Assembly: GCA_018902385.1 (NCBI GenBank)
Contig: JABSSW010000062.1
Coordinates: forward strand, 62,001 to 126,000
Direction: 5' to 3'
Length of the DNA stretch: 64,000 nucleotides
Source: Physcia stellaris
Lineage: Eukaryota > Ascomycota > Lecanoromycetes > Caliciales > Physciaceae
In this document: positions 21,358 to 32,751 of the stretch, piece by piece
Position numbering within the stretch: position 1 is the stretch's first letter
Layout: every line of letters starts with the position of its first letter
Position numbers and translations under genes: made by a program
Notes under the pieces: generated by a model
The model's input: only the letters and a program-made list of their open reading frames with translations
The model's database searches: none
Told to the model about the DNA's origin: nothing

Positions 21358-22205
21358 CGTTCATAGGATGACAACGACAACTTCCAATTGCTTTACCCTT
21401 TTTAGGTTACTATAGCAGAACCAACCTCGATGCAATCTTAATTTGAGGTGATTATCGACAGACACAGACATATGTTCGCTCTCCCGGCTCTCTCGCTCTC
21501 TATCTTTTCCGATCATTGCGGCTGAGCTCAGCTTAGCGCGGCTTTTCAGCCCCACCATCCAGGCGTCTGAAGCAACTGCTTCTGTCAGGACTTGCATTCA
21601 TTTCCACAACATGGTTTTTTGCCTTGTTCTAGCCTTGTTGCGGCAGATTTCCGAGGATTTGTCGCTCAAGCTTGTGCAGTGGAGCCAAAAGTCGAGAGAA
21701 AGTAGACGTGGCGATGGCTGGTGATGGCAGGCTTACGTTTCATCATCCCAGCTTCCAGTCTAACCAGATTGAGCCAGCTCTGCGACAGCCAATCAGATCC
21801 CGTCAAGAAGCTTAAGCGAAATCATCTTAAGGGGTTAATTTCTGCCCACCGTTTCCATCATGCTTGCTTCTCCAATCGCAACCAGTTTCACAGCCTCAAT
21901 CTGTAGAACGTGAAGATCTCCCTTTACCTAAGGCTTATTCCAATCAAGCTTTCTTACGCAAAGCTCCATTAATGGCCAACGCATTGTGGCAGGCACCGCG
22001 ACGGTGCGGCGTCAGGTAGAGTGCATAAAATCTCCTCACCCCTCTCCAGATGTCTGCGATCCATCTTTCCCATACACCTAGCAAGTCGGATGCTACTCTT
22101 GCCATTTTCATCTCTTACTCTGGTATTGTGTTAAAGTGCCGCTGTCGGCCAGCGCCCTCACCTCCTTGAACGCATTCTCTGAAGCCTTGCCAATCACTCT
22201 TTGAC
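21358..22205. other. divergent promoter region
   Basis: Separates the transcription factor from the seven-TM protein, which are transcribed away from each other. C/T-rich leaders occur on both sides. No convincing coding frame. Confidence 0.5.
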
Positions 22206-23134
22206 ATGGCCGTGGGATATCGTCAAGGCGTTTCGATCGCCGTCTTAATCTACTATGTTCCTGCTCTTGCTATCGCCATCTTCCTCTCCATCCGCCATGG
22301 CTTTAGGCGAGCCTCTGGCTGGCGATTCATGATCGTCTTCACCCTGGCTCGAGTCCTAGGATCTTGCTTAGAGCTAGCAACAATCAGCCAGCCCAGGAAC
22401 TATTCACTTTACATCGGCTATGCAACCCTGATCAACATTGCGTTGTCGCCATTGGAGCTGGTTGCTTATGGGCTCATGAGTCGGGTTATCACTGTAAGTG
22501 CCTTCAGGTTGCTCCCTCCATAAAGCGTTTCTCTTCGTCCACTTTCGAAGACTCGCGCTCACGAATGTTTTAGAGTATCAACCGCAGTAAAAATACGATA
22601 GTCACACCACGACACATGCGACTAGCCGAACTTCTCATCACCGTCGGGCTGATCCTGTCCATAGTAGGCGGGGTTAATGCTGGGACCGACTTCAGCAAGA
22701 CCGGTGTCTACAAGACTCAGACCCTCAGCAAGGTCGGTCTTGCGCTGTTAATTGCAGCATTTGGGATCCTGTGTGCGATTACCGCCGTCCTGTCGCAATC
22801 GATTCGGCATGCCGAAGAAGGAGAGAAGAGGATACTGTTTGCAGTTGCGGCATCTCTGCCCTTCCTTCTGGTTCGACTCATTTACTCAATCCTAGCGGTC
22901 TTCGCCAAGGAGAAAAGCTTCAGCTTGTACAATGGAAATGTAACAATACTGTTGTGCGTGGCGCTGTTAGAGGAGGCGGTGATAGTCGCAATCTATGAAG
23001 GAGTAGGATTGACATTGAAGAAGGTAAGCAAGGAGGAGGTTGCCGGAGGTGAACGCGGATCTTGGGTGCATCTGATGCGTAAGTCGCAAAGGGATCCTAA
23101 AATTCATGGGGATCGAGATTATGAGAATGTTTGA
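22206..23134 (+). CDS. seven-TM fungal membrane protein (DUF7702-like), 282 aa
   Basis: Exon 1 is 22206-22493 and exon 2 is 22574-23134. The 80-nt intron GTAAGT...TTTAG joins in phase 0. Seven hydrophobic segments can be read: VSIAVLIYYVPALAIAIFL, MIVFTLARVLGSCLELATI, LINIALSPLELVAYGL, LLITVGLILSIVGGV, VGLALLIAAFGILCAITAV, AAVASLPFLLVRLIY-like and VTILLCVALLEEAVIVAIY. The tail is charged and cytoplasmic-looking. RHGFRRASGW after TM1 and the overall plan match a widespread family of ascomycete integral membrane proteins that I recall as DUF7702; the function is unknown. A receptor-like role has been suggested for similar topologies, but nothing here proves it. Confidence 0.8.
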
Positions 23135-23954
23135 AGCAGTGTAGAAGGCATGGGCCATGACCCAATGAACCCATAAAACCATAGATGAAAGAATCTTGAC
23201 CTTACCATGTATCCGATGCACTGGTGGTGGCTAGTACATTATTTTGTAGCGCCCGGAGGCCGCCTAAAGCTTGATCACCGGGGCCCCTCTCCCCAAAAAT
23301 CGGATTTGTTAGGGACGCTTTTAGCGGCTGCTCGGGCTTCGGCACGCCCAGGGGCCTGCCAAAAATTTTGTGCCTATCGGTACATGGAATGGAAGCGTTC
23401 CTTCATTGAACATAAAAATGCGAAAGGCTATAGTAAGGTACTATAGTGCTTAGCGAATCGATATGGGTGCCTAAGCAGACAACGTTGCTTTGCTAGTTGC
23501 GCCTGCTTGCTTGCCCTTGATGCTGGACGGACTTCAAGTGCGCTGAGATTGAAATGCAGAATTATGGAAAAATGATGTCATGAGGAAAGGGCATGCGGAA
23601 TGTACGGAGATAATTTAGGAAGCTGCGAGTGAGGGAAGGTCGGAACAAACAGTAGAAGGGGCGAAGGAGATGGTGAGGGTGACTTGTGAGCGGTGTATGG
23701 GCGCGTCCTTGCCTTAACACCAGCTTCTATTACAGTCGTGTTGGCGCTTATTTTTCCACCACGAAACAACTCTGGTGTGAGCTGGCTATCTGTCTATTTT
23801 AGTTTCGATCCTATCTGGCCTTCTGGAGAAGCATTCTTGTTGGGCCCTTATTGGGGGTTCCGGCAAGCCCAGGGAACCTTCAGTTCACGCCTGCGCGATC
23901 CCAAGATCGGAGCGGCAACGACTGAGGTAGTGCGCCTAGGTCGGTGAAATACTT
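23135..23954. other. intergenic with GC-rich block and hairpin
   Basis: 23,245-23,365 is unusually GC-rich (CGCCCGGAGGCCGCC; CACCGGGGCCCC) for this spacer. A perfect 7-bp hairpin CTATAGT-AAGGT-ACTATAG lies at 23,428-23,446. Its words also occur in the right arm of the 4197-4358 foldback. Possibly a degraded transposon end. No gene. Confidence 0.4.
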
Positions 23955-24569
23955 TCAAAGCATTGATAGTAAGACCACTGCACCACCGAGTAGCAGCGTC
24001 GTACTCATCATCAAGGAATCCACCGGGCGATGCTCGCTCCCACCTGTAAATGGGGTTACACTCGGCGTCGGAGAAACTGGTGCGCTTGCGTTGGAGCTTG
24101 CATTGTAGGCAGAGCAATTGCTCCTATTAATGGGGCCAAAGTCGGCGCAAAGCTGTAAGGTGTTGTTTTGTCGCACTAGGATATAATTCTGAGCTCGATA
24201 CCTCGAGGGATACTGCATCTGGGTCAGACATACCGTCTAGCTCCTCGGGGGTACAGGCTCCCTGTTCGCAATTGTTCGTCGGACAGATGAAAGCATCCTT
24301 AGTGCACTAAGTATAAAGTAACGATCAGCGGCCGTGCGAAAATTGATGATGAAAATGGGTCAGAACGTACGATGCATTTAATATCACTCAACGCACAAGC
24401 GGTTGAGGTGGCCAGTGTATCTTTGATGCATGAGGTCTAGCGATTTTGTCAATATCTCATCCCACAATCCGACGTTCTGGAAGCTTAGACGCACAGCACA
24501 TGCTGGGAGGCCAGCGAAAACGGACGCGGTGACAGAAGCTAATGGGACTGTCGCTGTGACGTTCGGATT
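23955..24569 (-). pseudogene. CFEM-domain GPI-type surface protein, 3' part of a split host gene
   Basis: Four exon pieces, 24569-24495, 24436-24371, 24306-24234 and 24175-23955, are separated by introns of 58, 64 and 58 nt that all keep frame. They encode an eight-Cys CFEM domain: LPACA, SCIKDTL, TACALSDIKCICTKDAF, ICPTNNC, GACTPEEL. A C-terminal Ser/Thr/Asn-rich stalk follows, then a hydrophobic GPI-attachment-like tail (STTLLLGGAVVLLSML). CFEM proteins sit in fungal walls and can bind heme or act at host surfaces. The first codons and signal peptide are missing here because a 24.9-kb LTR nest begins inside exon 1. They lie at 49,503-49,565, in register across the GGATT duplication. Without the leader the protein cannot be secreted normally. 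Confidence 0.85.
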
Positions 24570-24721
24570 TGTAAGACTTCTGAATAGATAAGTCATTGAT
24601 TGCATGATGTTCTATTTAGTGCTAATTTACATGATTTCTAGCATGCAATGTCATTGAAATGCGTATTAATGACTAAGTTTTTGACGATTTTTAATTGATC
24701 ATTCGATCATTCAATTTTACA
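24570..24721 (+). repeat. 5' LTR of the outer Gypsy element
   Basis: 152 bp, TG...CA, preceded by GGATT. Matches 49346-49497 with many transitions. Confidence 0.85.
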
Positions 24722-25639
24722 CATTTTTTTAGAAAAAAATATTTGATATTTCATTTTATTTTTGATGTTGCATTTATGAATATGCGAATCGAGCATTTGA
24801 TCGAATCATGCATTGATGCAAAAATTTCGTTTTTGACGTTTTCGCAATTTTTGTAATTCATGCGTTTTGATTGATCGAATTTTTCGATGAAAAATAAAAA
24901 TGATGCGAATTTGTATGAGATTTCGTTGACGAATATCAAAAACGCAAAAAAAACAATGATTTTGATGTTATTGCAAATTTAATGATTTCGATTTTTCAAC
25001 AAACATGCGATGTAAATCATTTTCAATCAAACAAAATTGTTTGATGAATTTTGATTGCATTTGAACAAATTTCTGAAATAAAATAAATGAAAAAATAAAC
25101 GAAACGTTTTTCAACGTTTTTGATATAAATTTTGATGAAAATATCGAAAAACGTAAAAGTTTTGATGAAATTATTGATCGTGAAATCATTTTTGTTCAAA
25201 ATATCGATTTTTTTAATGTTGTTGTTTTATTTTCGTTAATAAATTTCATTTTTTCAGCGACAATAATTTCTTTTCGCACGATGATTGCGAAAATGTTCAT
25301 TTTTTCAAATTTAAATTTATTATTTTCAAAAACGTAATGTGCATTTATTTTCGACACGAAAACAAAAAAAATTTGTTGAATTTTTTTTTCGATATAAATG
25401 ACGATGTTTTGCATTGAAATGCACGTTTTTATTTTCAAAAATATTGTTTGCAACGATATTGATTATAAAATCAATTCACGCAACACAACGTAAATCACAT
25501 GATTTAATTTTCGAATCTGATTAAAATCGCATATGTTGATATTTATTTTAAGTCAAACAACAATGCGAACAAATTTTGAAATTCAAAAATCGATTTTCAT
25601 TCAAATAAACAATACATTTGAATCGAATTCAATTTTTTT

Positions 25640-26250
25640 TTAAAAACGACATCGAACGAGCAATCACGTTGCAACAAAATTTTTGAAAAAATTTCGCAAA
25701 CACAAACAAAATCACAATCAATCGATTAAAAATTACAATGTCGAACGAATAAATATATTTGTTGAATTGAAATTCGAATTCAAATTCACGAAAACAATGA
25801 AATTCAACGATTTTCGTGACGAATTACGTTTGAAATTTCGTTGCATGTTTTTTAAAAAATTCTCACAAAGACAAAGTTGCTTGAACAATTCAAACGTATG
25901 AAAAACGTTCAAATTTTCAAAAAAATTCAAGAATTTCAAAAAGCGTAAAATTTCGTTCGATATTGACAATTCTGAAAACGAAAACGAAAAATTCAAAATT
26001 GCAAAATTCAAAAATAAAAAAATAAAAAATATTAACAAAATTAATTCGAATCACGAATCAATCAAATCGAAAAATATTCGAATGTATCGTTGATTCGTCA
26101 ACGAATTCAAAAAAATTCAAAACAAAAATAATTGTATAAATTGTGATAAATCAAATTATCAAATCGAAATTTGCACAAACAAAAAAAACAAAATCATTTT
26201 CGCTGATTAAATTTTTGAACAATCAAAAAATTAATCGATTTGATGATTTT
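25640..26250 (+). pseudogene. gag remnant of the outer Gypsy element
   Basis: Basic, Lys/Asn-rich reading with a zinc-knuckle-like CINCDKSN region near its end (about 26.13-26.2 kb). Broken in many places. Confidence 0.6.
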
Positions 26251-26260
26251 CGCTCAAATC

Positions 26261-26467
26261 TATTGAAAGAATCATGAGTGACTACCATTCTATTGCTCTG
26301 AATCTCGTTGTTCTTGTAACATACATGAAGTGAAAGCACAGAAAGTGTGCGAATGCCAAGACATTAATTTCAACAAGAACGCATTAGTCCTTCTTTCGTC
26401 AGATTATATCAACTGGATTTTGACTGCAACATCCGCGAAGCATTTTTGCGAAGGCTGTATTTCAACA
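26261..26467 (-). repeat. LTR, family A copy 1 (3' in element orientation)
   Basis: 207 bp. The less mutated of the pair. AAATC lies just outside. Confidence 0.85.
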
Positions 26468-27208
26468 CTCCCTCACAGCAACCGCTTGTGCCTTCTGTTC
26501 TGTATTCTAACGAGCTCAGTTTGAAGCTTCCGTGCAAGCTTTCCCAGCGATGTAGATTTTGCTTTCTCAGCGATGCGTATCCTAGAGCTCCTCCAGCGAT
26601 GTATTGCCTGAAGCTTCCGAGCAAGCTTCCTCAATGCGATGAATCCGATGCGAAGATTGCAGAATCGAACGAATTGAGGTCCGATGACCTATTGGCTTCA
26701 AATATGACGTAAGGTCGATTTGTAAAACGTGCGATCGAACATCTGAAGGATTGCGACCGTGTTCTGGATCTCCATGAGGTGAAGCATCGATGCGGGAATC
26801 GGTATCTAGAATTGGGTAGAAGATACATCAAGGAGCAAGTACCAATTGCCTGAGTTCTGCGATGGCGAACGAGAATGCAGGTCACACCATGTAGCATCAT
26901 TGTGGATCTCAGGGTTCTCAGGTACTTCTTGCGACATCAATGGACCGATACCTATGCAATTTGGCTGTAGGAAGTTCATAAGGTATGCCGACGAGATGCG
27001 CAAAGCTGGAGACGGTCGAGAAATCGATATGGAAGGCATGCATCGATGCAAAGAGTGCAGATTCGAGCTTTTCTGACCTGACTAAGCCCTGCCAGAGAAT
27101 CAGGTCGATTAGTATGCGAAAAGGTCAGATATCTCCAGTCCTTGATCGAGTTCTTGTCCTTCTTGACCGAGTTCCTGCTCTGCAAGGCCGAGTATGTAAT
27201 ATGGCTGC

Positions 27209-27475
27209 ATAGTACGCTCCCCCGAAGCGGTACTATGTGACTCCATCGAGTTTGTAATGACTTCATAGTACGCTCCCCCGAAGCGGTACTATGTGACTCC
27301 TTGTCATACGAGACTGTATAGTACGCTTTCTCGAAGCGATACTATCTGACATCAAGTCCTTGTTGTATCAGACTCAATACGCTCCCTCGAAGCGGTATTG
27401 TCTAGTCTGTTCCTTCTTCGTTCTAACGACTGTGCGTACAGTGTGTTAATACGCTCCTCCGAGACTGTACTGCCA
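27209..27475. repeat. array of hairpin units
   Basis: Four clear units and one degenerate unit, about 52-58 bp apart. Each is an inverted repeat of the type CATAGTACGCT, loop CCCCCGA, AGCGGTACTATG. Clear units are at 27209-27238, 27264-27293, 27317-27345 and 27375-27400, with a degenerate one near 27446. Loop sequence and stem ends are conserved while spacers differ. Confidence 0.8.
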
Positions 27476-27759
27476 TATCTGTACGTCTTGCTCCCCTTCT
27501 CCCCCTCGTTTTTATCGGGCGACTAAGCCTCAAGGGTAGTAGGAAAAAGAGGCAATTGATTAGTCGTGTTAGATCAAGACGAAGCCACAACAGAGGTAAG
27601 TCCCTACCATATCGTTAAACAATAAACAAATAAACAAAGCATACAACAACTTTTAACTCCCCAAGCCGATCAACGGTTAACAGGCAGGGCGAGCGGACAA
27701 AACAAACAAACAAACAACATGCTCTAACTCCCCGAAGTAGTGACTCCCCCGAAGAGGGG

Positions 27760-29023
27760 TCAATACTCCCCCAAAGTAGGGCGGGAGCGAGCGAAACGTA
27801 TCCCCATGAGTTTCCCAACGTTCCCAACTCTTGAGGCATTTGGCGTGGCCCAGCCAGTAGGCCAATAGGTGGCAAAACGCCCTTGGCAATGCCTGCAAAC
27901 AGGAGGCGAGCGAGAGACCATTGGGAATCGAAAGGGAAACGAGGTAGGTGAGGCCGATCGTGGGGAGACCGAAAACTGGCGCGGAAGGCTTCCGCGGGCA
28001 TGTGTAGGTGCAAATGCTTCGGATTTGGCCGATTTGGAAGCAGGTGTGGCCACCGCATGGAAGTATGACGTAATGCGGCTTTGTATGGGGCCACATTTGC
28101 TGGCGGGACTGCATTTGCCGAAGCTGCGAGGAGACAACGGCTTGTTCTGACTTGGCTGCAGGCCAAATGGACTCGGCTTCTCAGCAAACATGCGGAACAG
28201 GTCGTCCACAGTGAGATAGGGCCTCGATGGTGTAGGTGCTCGAGGCGGAGTAGGCGGTGGAGTAAGCGGGCAACTGACTGCTGTCTTCTCCAAGGGTTTG
28301 CACACCGATTTGGGTGTCGCAATCGGGAGACGAGAGGGCTTCGGTGCAGTGATTGGCCGTGAGGCAATTTCTGCCCAAGATATCGATTTTCTTGATGTTG
28401 CAACCGACAAGGATTCTGGTTCTGAAGGAGGAGGAGTAGGTGATACGCTCTCTGAACGCTCGCGTACAATTTCTGGTGTAGGCATCGAGAGAGATAAGAG
28501 TTTCGGTGACGTGGGCGATGAGGAGATTACCGATCGAGGCGGCGTAGGGGGTTTCGATTCGGAAGAAGATGAAACAATTGACTGCGGGCTGACTTGAGCA
28601 GGCTTCGGCTTCTTTTGCATGACGAGTACGGATATGCTCGTGAAGCTTGGTGTTGCTATCGAATTTGACCGTCTTGCAACGCCTGCAGGTGTATCCTTCA
28701 GCTCGCTTCGCTGCTATGCGAGTCTTTTCTTTCTGCTTTGTCAACTGCTTCATTTCCTCCTTGAGCTTGTTCTTGACCTCCAACTCGTGCTTTCGTAGAT
28801 GATAATTTTCTTGTGCTCTTTTCGCTTGAGTGAACCAATTGCATCTCAAAGCCTTAGCATCCCCAGTCAGGTGCATGCTATAAAGCGTTTTCAGATCTTG
28901 CGTCATGGGGTGGCCGTCAGGTACGTGGTCGCAAAGAGCAGACGAAAAAGGTAAGAGGTCAGGTGCCGAAAAAGTAGAGGTAGATGCGGAGGCGGATTTG
29001 ATCGCAGAAGTAGAAGTAGTCAT
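27760..29023 (-). pseudogene. Gag-like coding region with C2H2 finger, family A copy 1
   Basis: In order on the minus strand: an N-terminal Ser/Thr-rich part, a basic coiled coil (about 28.85-28.72 kb), a C2H2 zinc finger (CRRC ... HEHIRTRH), Ser/Pro-rich PTPP-type stretches, SWAEIASRP and APKPSRLPIATPK motifs, PYLTVDDLFRMF, SRITSYFHA, and a second partial CRHC finger. It is related to the Gag of the element at 30,472-32,751. A few breaks. Confidence 0.75.
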
Positions 29024-29370
29024 TCTGACTGAGTGGTAGGTAGGCTTCGCGAGATCGTAAGGGACTCGCGAAGGGTATGTAGGTAGGTCGAAAGCTGACG
29101 GTTTCGAAGAGTTCGTAAGGGGTTCGTAGGTGGCTGTTACCGACGTAACTGAGAGCGTACTAAGGTACTGAATGCTGTCAATGCAATTGAGTCAATTCTG
29201 ATCTGACAAGACTGAATACTTTCAATGAAGTTGAATACTGCTGAAGTACTGCAAAATCTGCTGTACTGTTCGACGACTAGTTATTATTGCTCATGACGTG
29301 CTCTGACATGCTGCTGCTGTAACTGATACTAGATGTAGTAACGAAAGCTGCTAACTCGATTCTCATAATC

Positions 29371-29575
29371 TATTGAAAAAATCATGAATGATTATCATTC
29401 TATTGCTCTGAATCTCGTTGTTCTTGTAACATACATGAAGTGAAAGCACAGAAAATGTGCGAGTGTCAAAACATTAATTTCAACAAAGACGCATTAATTT
29501 TTTTCGTCAAATTATATCAACTGAATTCTGATTGCAACATCCGCGAAGCACTTCTGCGAAAACTGTATTTCAACA
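29371..29575 (-). repeat. LTR, family A copy 1 (5' in element orientation)
   Basis: 205 bp, followed by the AAATC duplication. More mutated than its partner. Confidence 0.85.
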
Positions 29576-30339
29576 AAATCGTTAAAAAAAAATTTCGAAT
29601 TTCGATTTCGATACGTCGTTTTTTCAAACATGAACAAAAATCATGTCAACAAAAAAAAAACGACGCAAAAAATTTAGAAAATTTATAATTCGTAAATGCG
29701 TCAAAATCAAAATTAACATACAAAGCGAAAATCGAATTTGAAACGAATCGAAAACAATACTCGATACAAAAACAGAAATTAATTTGATAAATCATGTTTA
29801 TGCGAAAAACTGAAATTTCGTCGTTTTGAAATTCTAAATTGTGATGCAAAAACAATTGACAATCATCGTTTGAAAACATATGACGTTTATTTCGTACAAT
29901 TCGAAATGTCAAACGTCAAAAAAATCAATTGTTTTTTCGAAAAATCGTTCTTGATCGTGAATCTGAATTGAAATTTAACGTTAAACATGCTTTGAATACA
30001 ATTTTCGAAAATCAAAATAAATTGAAACGACGACAATATCAAAATTTGACGTTGCAAAAAAAAACATTTCATTTTCACGACAAATCGTATGAAAAACATC
30101 GAATCAAAACAATTGATCATAAACGTCATCGATAACGAAATTGAAACGTATTTTATGTTCGTACGAATGTATATTGACAAACAATTCGACATGTATGAAA
30201 TGCACATTTCAAAACGAATTCAAATAAAATCTGTTTTGATTGAAATGAAAGAAAAATCCGATGTCAAAATCACGTTTTTCGATATTTTGAAAACGTATAA
30301 AAAATTCGATAACGAAAATAAAATTTACGAATTATCGAA

Positions 30340-30471
30340 TCATGATTCAGACGATCATGTTATTGATTTAAAAAAAAAAAAAACAAAAAATCGTCGCATG
30401 AATCAATTTATTTTCTATTTGAAAATAAGTTTCGAATATTACGTGCTTACATCGAAAAACATTTAATTAAC
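30340..30471 (+). pseudogene. start of reverse transcriptase, outer Gypsy element
   Basis: DDHVIDLKK matches the D-H-x-I-D-L block that precedes the Ty3/Gypsy RT. The domain resumes at 32,752 beyond the family B insertion. Heavily broken. Confidence 0.65.
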
Positions 30472-30642
30472 TGTTACGGTAAACCTGCACATAGGGCTAG
30501 ATTGGTGATATCTTGACCAGAAGGGACTAGCGCTCCCGCAGAGCCTCGGCAGCCTGCCCCATATCTGCATTCTGCCTTCTAGATAGTAACAATTCAACCA
30601 CTTTATCAACCATATTATTATCCAATACGTTTATTCGTAACA
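30472..30642 (+). repeat. 5' LTR, family B element
   Basis: 171 bp, TGTTACGG...CGTAACA, preceded by TTAAC. Confidence 0.9.
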
Positions 30643-30983
30643 AATGGTAGCATCATCGAGAATACGATTGACAGCTTCTATCGCTGTCTTGTAACGGAGC
30701 AGCATCCAGTTACCGTGTAACGCCTAGCTGCAGAGCAGTATCCAGTCCGCAGACGATAATTGTCACAACTCCTGTGGAGTATTCAGTCCTAGCAGACGAT
30801 AAACGCATTCAGTCCTGCCTGACGATAACGGCCCTAGTTGCTCTGCAACAACCAGCATCTATTGCACCAGAACAACCTAGCCATTCGGCACCAGAACACC
30901 CAGTTGCCAGTTCGCAACAACCAATAGGAAACACTCAACCAAAACTCCTACCTACGAGTCTTCCGCAGCCCTCATCCAACATC

Positions 30984-32456
30984 ATGAACGCTCAAAAACT
31001 TCGTTCCTGTCCATGTCCACCACTTGACGCCAAGAATGCAGAAATCGAGCGATATTATATGTCAGAAATCGGCCTATTCTCACCAGATTTGAGCATCAAC
31101 AACGAAACACCAGCAGGCGACCTCATTTACTTTCGAGGCTATCGCGTATTTCGAAACGTCAGGCTGTTCATTCAACAAATCAAACAAGTCGGAGCAAGAG
31201 ACGGTGTATCAGTTCGAGACATACTGTTGTGGTGCTTGCAAGGAGCAGCTCTTCGATGATTCAATAGCAATAGCTACGAAGTCAAAGTGTCTATCATGAC
31301 CGGCCCATTGCGACCGTTCTTCGACCACTTAATGACGCAATTTGACGAGGATACGCGTATAGCAAAGGAGCAAGAAGAAGCCCGTTTGACGGCCTTTGCA
31401 TGCAGACGTTGCCCTGCGAAATTTCCTAGCAACACCAAGCTCCACCAGCATATCCAGGATCACCATCAGAAACCCACGAAGCCTGAATGCGAGACCGAAA
31501 AGAGTACACCAAGCGAGCCCGCAATGCTTACTACACCTCTCTCCACACCAAAAGCGGAGCCCGCCACGATGCCTACACCTCCTGCAACACCTCCACCAAC
31601 AAGTGAGTCAGCATTGTTGCTCACACCACCCATTACACACCAAGAATCGACCTTCGATCACTCACTTCCTATCACTCCACCTGCTACACCAATTGCAACA
31701 CCACGAAAGCAGATATCCTGGGCCGAAATAGCCTCACGCCCAGTCATTGCACCAAAGCCGTCACGTCTCCCAATTGCGACACCCAAAATCGCACCAAGAA
31801 AGACGGAGAATGCACCAGTTGTTTGCCCGCCTACTCCGCCGCCTACCCCCCCTCAGAAGCCAGCATCGAAACACCAACACCAAGAGCAGAAGCCCTACCT
31901 TACTATCGAAGACCTGTTCGAGATGTTTGCTGAGAAGCGCACAAAATCAGGCCTATCACACACCAGAAAGACCGAATCCCCTCCAAAGATCTCCCGCCAG
32001 TCGAAAATCACCTCCTACTTCAGGCCTGCAGCCAATCAGAGCACCTCGATTAGTCAGGGCTCGAAAACGCCGAATCCGAGGAGTTTTCAACAGCATACGC
32101 CTGCGGAATCGAACCGCGCCAAATACATCCCCAGCAAGTGGTCTGAGAAATCGGCCATTATACCATACAAAACATCGACCTTCTCCCGCCTATCCACCTC
32201 AGAGATATCGAGCATCCTGCCATACAAATTGCCCGTCATCTCTGACCGCCTAGACCGTTCATCTATCCCACGAGCTCCTTTCGGCATCTTCGCTTCATGC
32301 CACAGCTGCCGCATCTGCAGCGGTACATTCGGATCGAACAATGGCCTGCATCGGCACCTACGGGCAATCCATTTCAGCCATGCACCCCGCCATGAATCTG
32401 AGAAGCATCGAGCGCCCGGGCGCAATACCATGGCTTGGAGATCCTTGACCGCATAG
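30984..32456 (+). pseudogene. Gag-like coding region with two C2H2 fingers, family B
   Basis: The N-terminal part carries capsid-like blocks (RNVRLFIQQIKQVG and DILLWCLQGAAL) like the CLxGxAL segment of fungal Gypsy Gag proteins. Then come a canonical C2H2 finger (CRRCPAKF ... LHQHIQDHH), a Pro/Thr-rich PTPPPTPP linker, SWAEIASRP and APKPSRLPIATPK, PYLTIEDLFEMF, KITSYF, and a second C2H2 finger near the end (CRICSGTF ... LHRHLRAIH). Usual Gag proteins carry a CCHC knuckle instead. About one interruption. Confidence 0.78.
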
Positions 32457-32580
32457 CGGAGAAACAGGCCCTTTTCTTACTTCTTACTGTGTATTACTAC
32501 TAGATTTCTCATGGATGGATCGCATGTCCCCGCCAAGCGGCACAACGAGGGCGTTGTGGTCTTCTTTCGTTGGTGGCATC

Positions 32581-32751
32581 TGTTACGGTAAACCTCCACA
32601 TAGGGCTAAATTGGTGATATCTTGCCCAGAAGGGACTAGCGCTTCCGCAGAGCCTCGGCAGCCTGCCCCATATCTGCATTTTGCCTTCTAGATAGTAACA
32701 ATTCAACCACTTTATCAACCACATTATTATCCAATACGTTTTATCGTAACA
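32581..32751 (+). repeat. 3' LTR, family B element
   Basis: 171 bp, followed by TTAAC. Confidence 0.9.

Larger units (their letters stand above)
26261..29575 (-). mobile_element. Gag-only LTR element, family A copy 1
   Basis: LTRs 26261-26467 and 29371-29575 (TATTG...CAACA on the plus strand) lie between AAATC duplications (26256-26260, 29576-29580). The 2.9-kb interior encodes only a Gag-like protein on the minus strand (about 29.02-27.76 kb); no RT or integrase is seen. A hairpin array lies at 27.21-27.48 kb. GC content is close to host. The element is structurally complete at its ends, and its coding region has a few breaks. It inserted into the outer Gypsy element. Confidence 0.88.
30472..32751 (+). 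mobile_element. Gag-only LTR element, family B, nearly unmutated
   Basis: 171-bp LTRs 30472-30642 and 32581-32751 (TGTTACGG...CGTAACA) lie between TTAAC duplications (30467-30471, 32752-32756). The interior carries one Gag-like coding region and no RT, RNase H or integrase. The LTRs differ at about 8 of 171 positions. GC content equals host DNA, in sharp contrast with the AT-rich element it sits in. Ends look whole, and the coding region has about one interruption. It is young relative to its surroundings and must have been mobilised in trans. Confidence 0.9.

Noticed and set aside
28298-28597. Plus-strand acidic frame inside family A element
   Set aside because: Antisense shadow of the Pro/Ser-rich Gag-like region.
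31287-32456. The C2H2 frame as an ordinary host zinc-finger gene
   Set aside because: It lies between matching 171-bp LTRs with a TTAAC duplication, is preceded by capsid-like blocks, and has a relative inside another LTR family.
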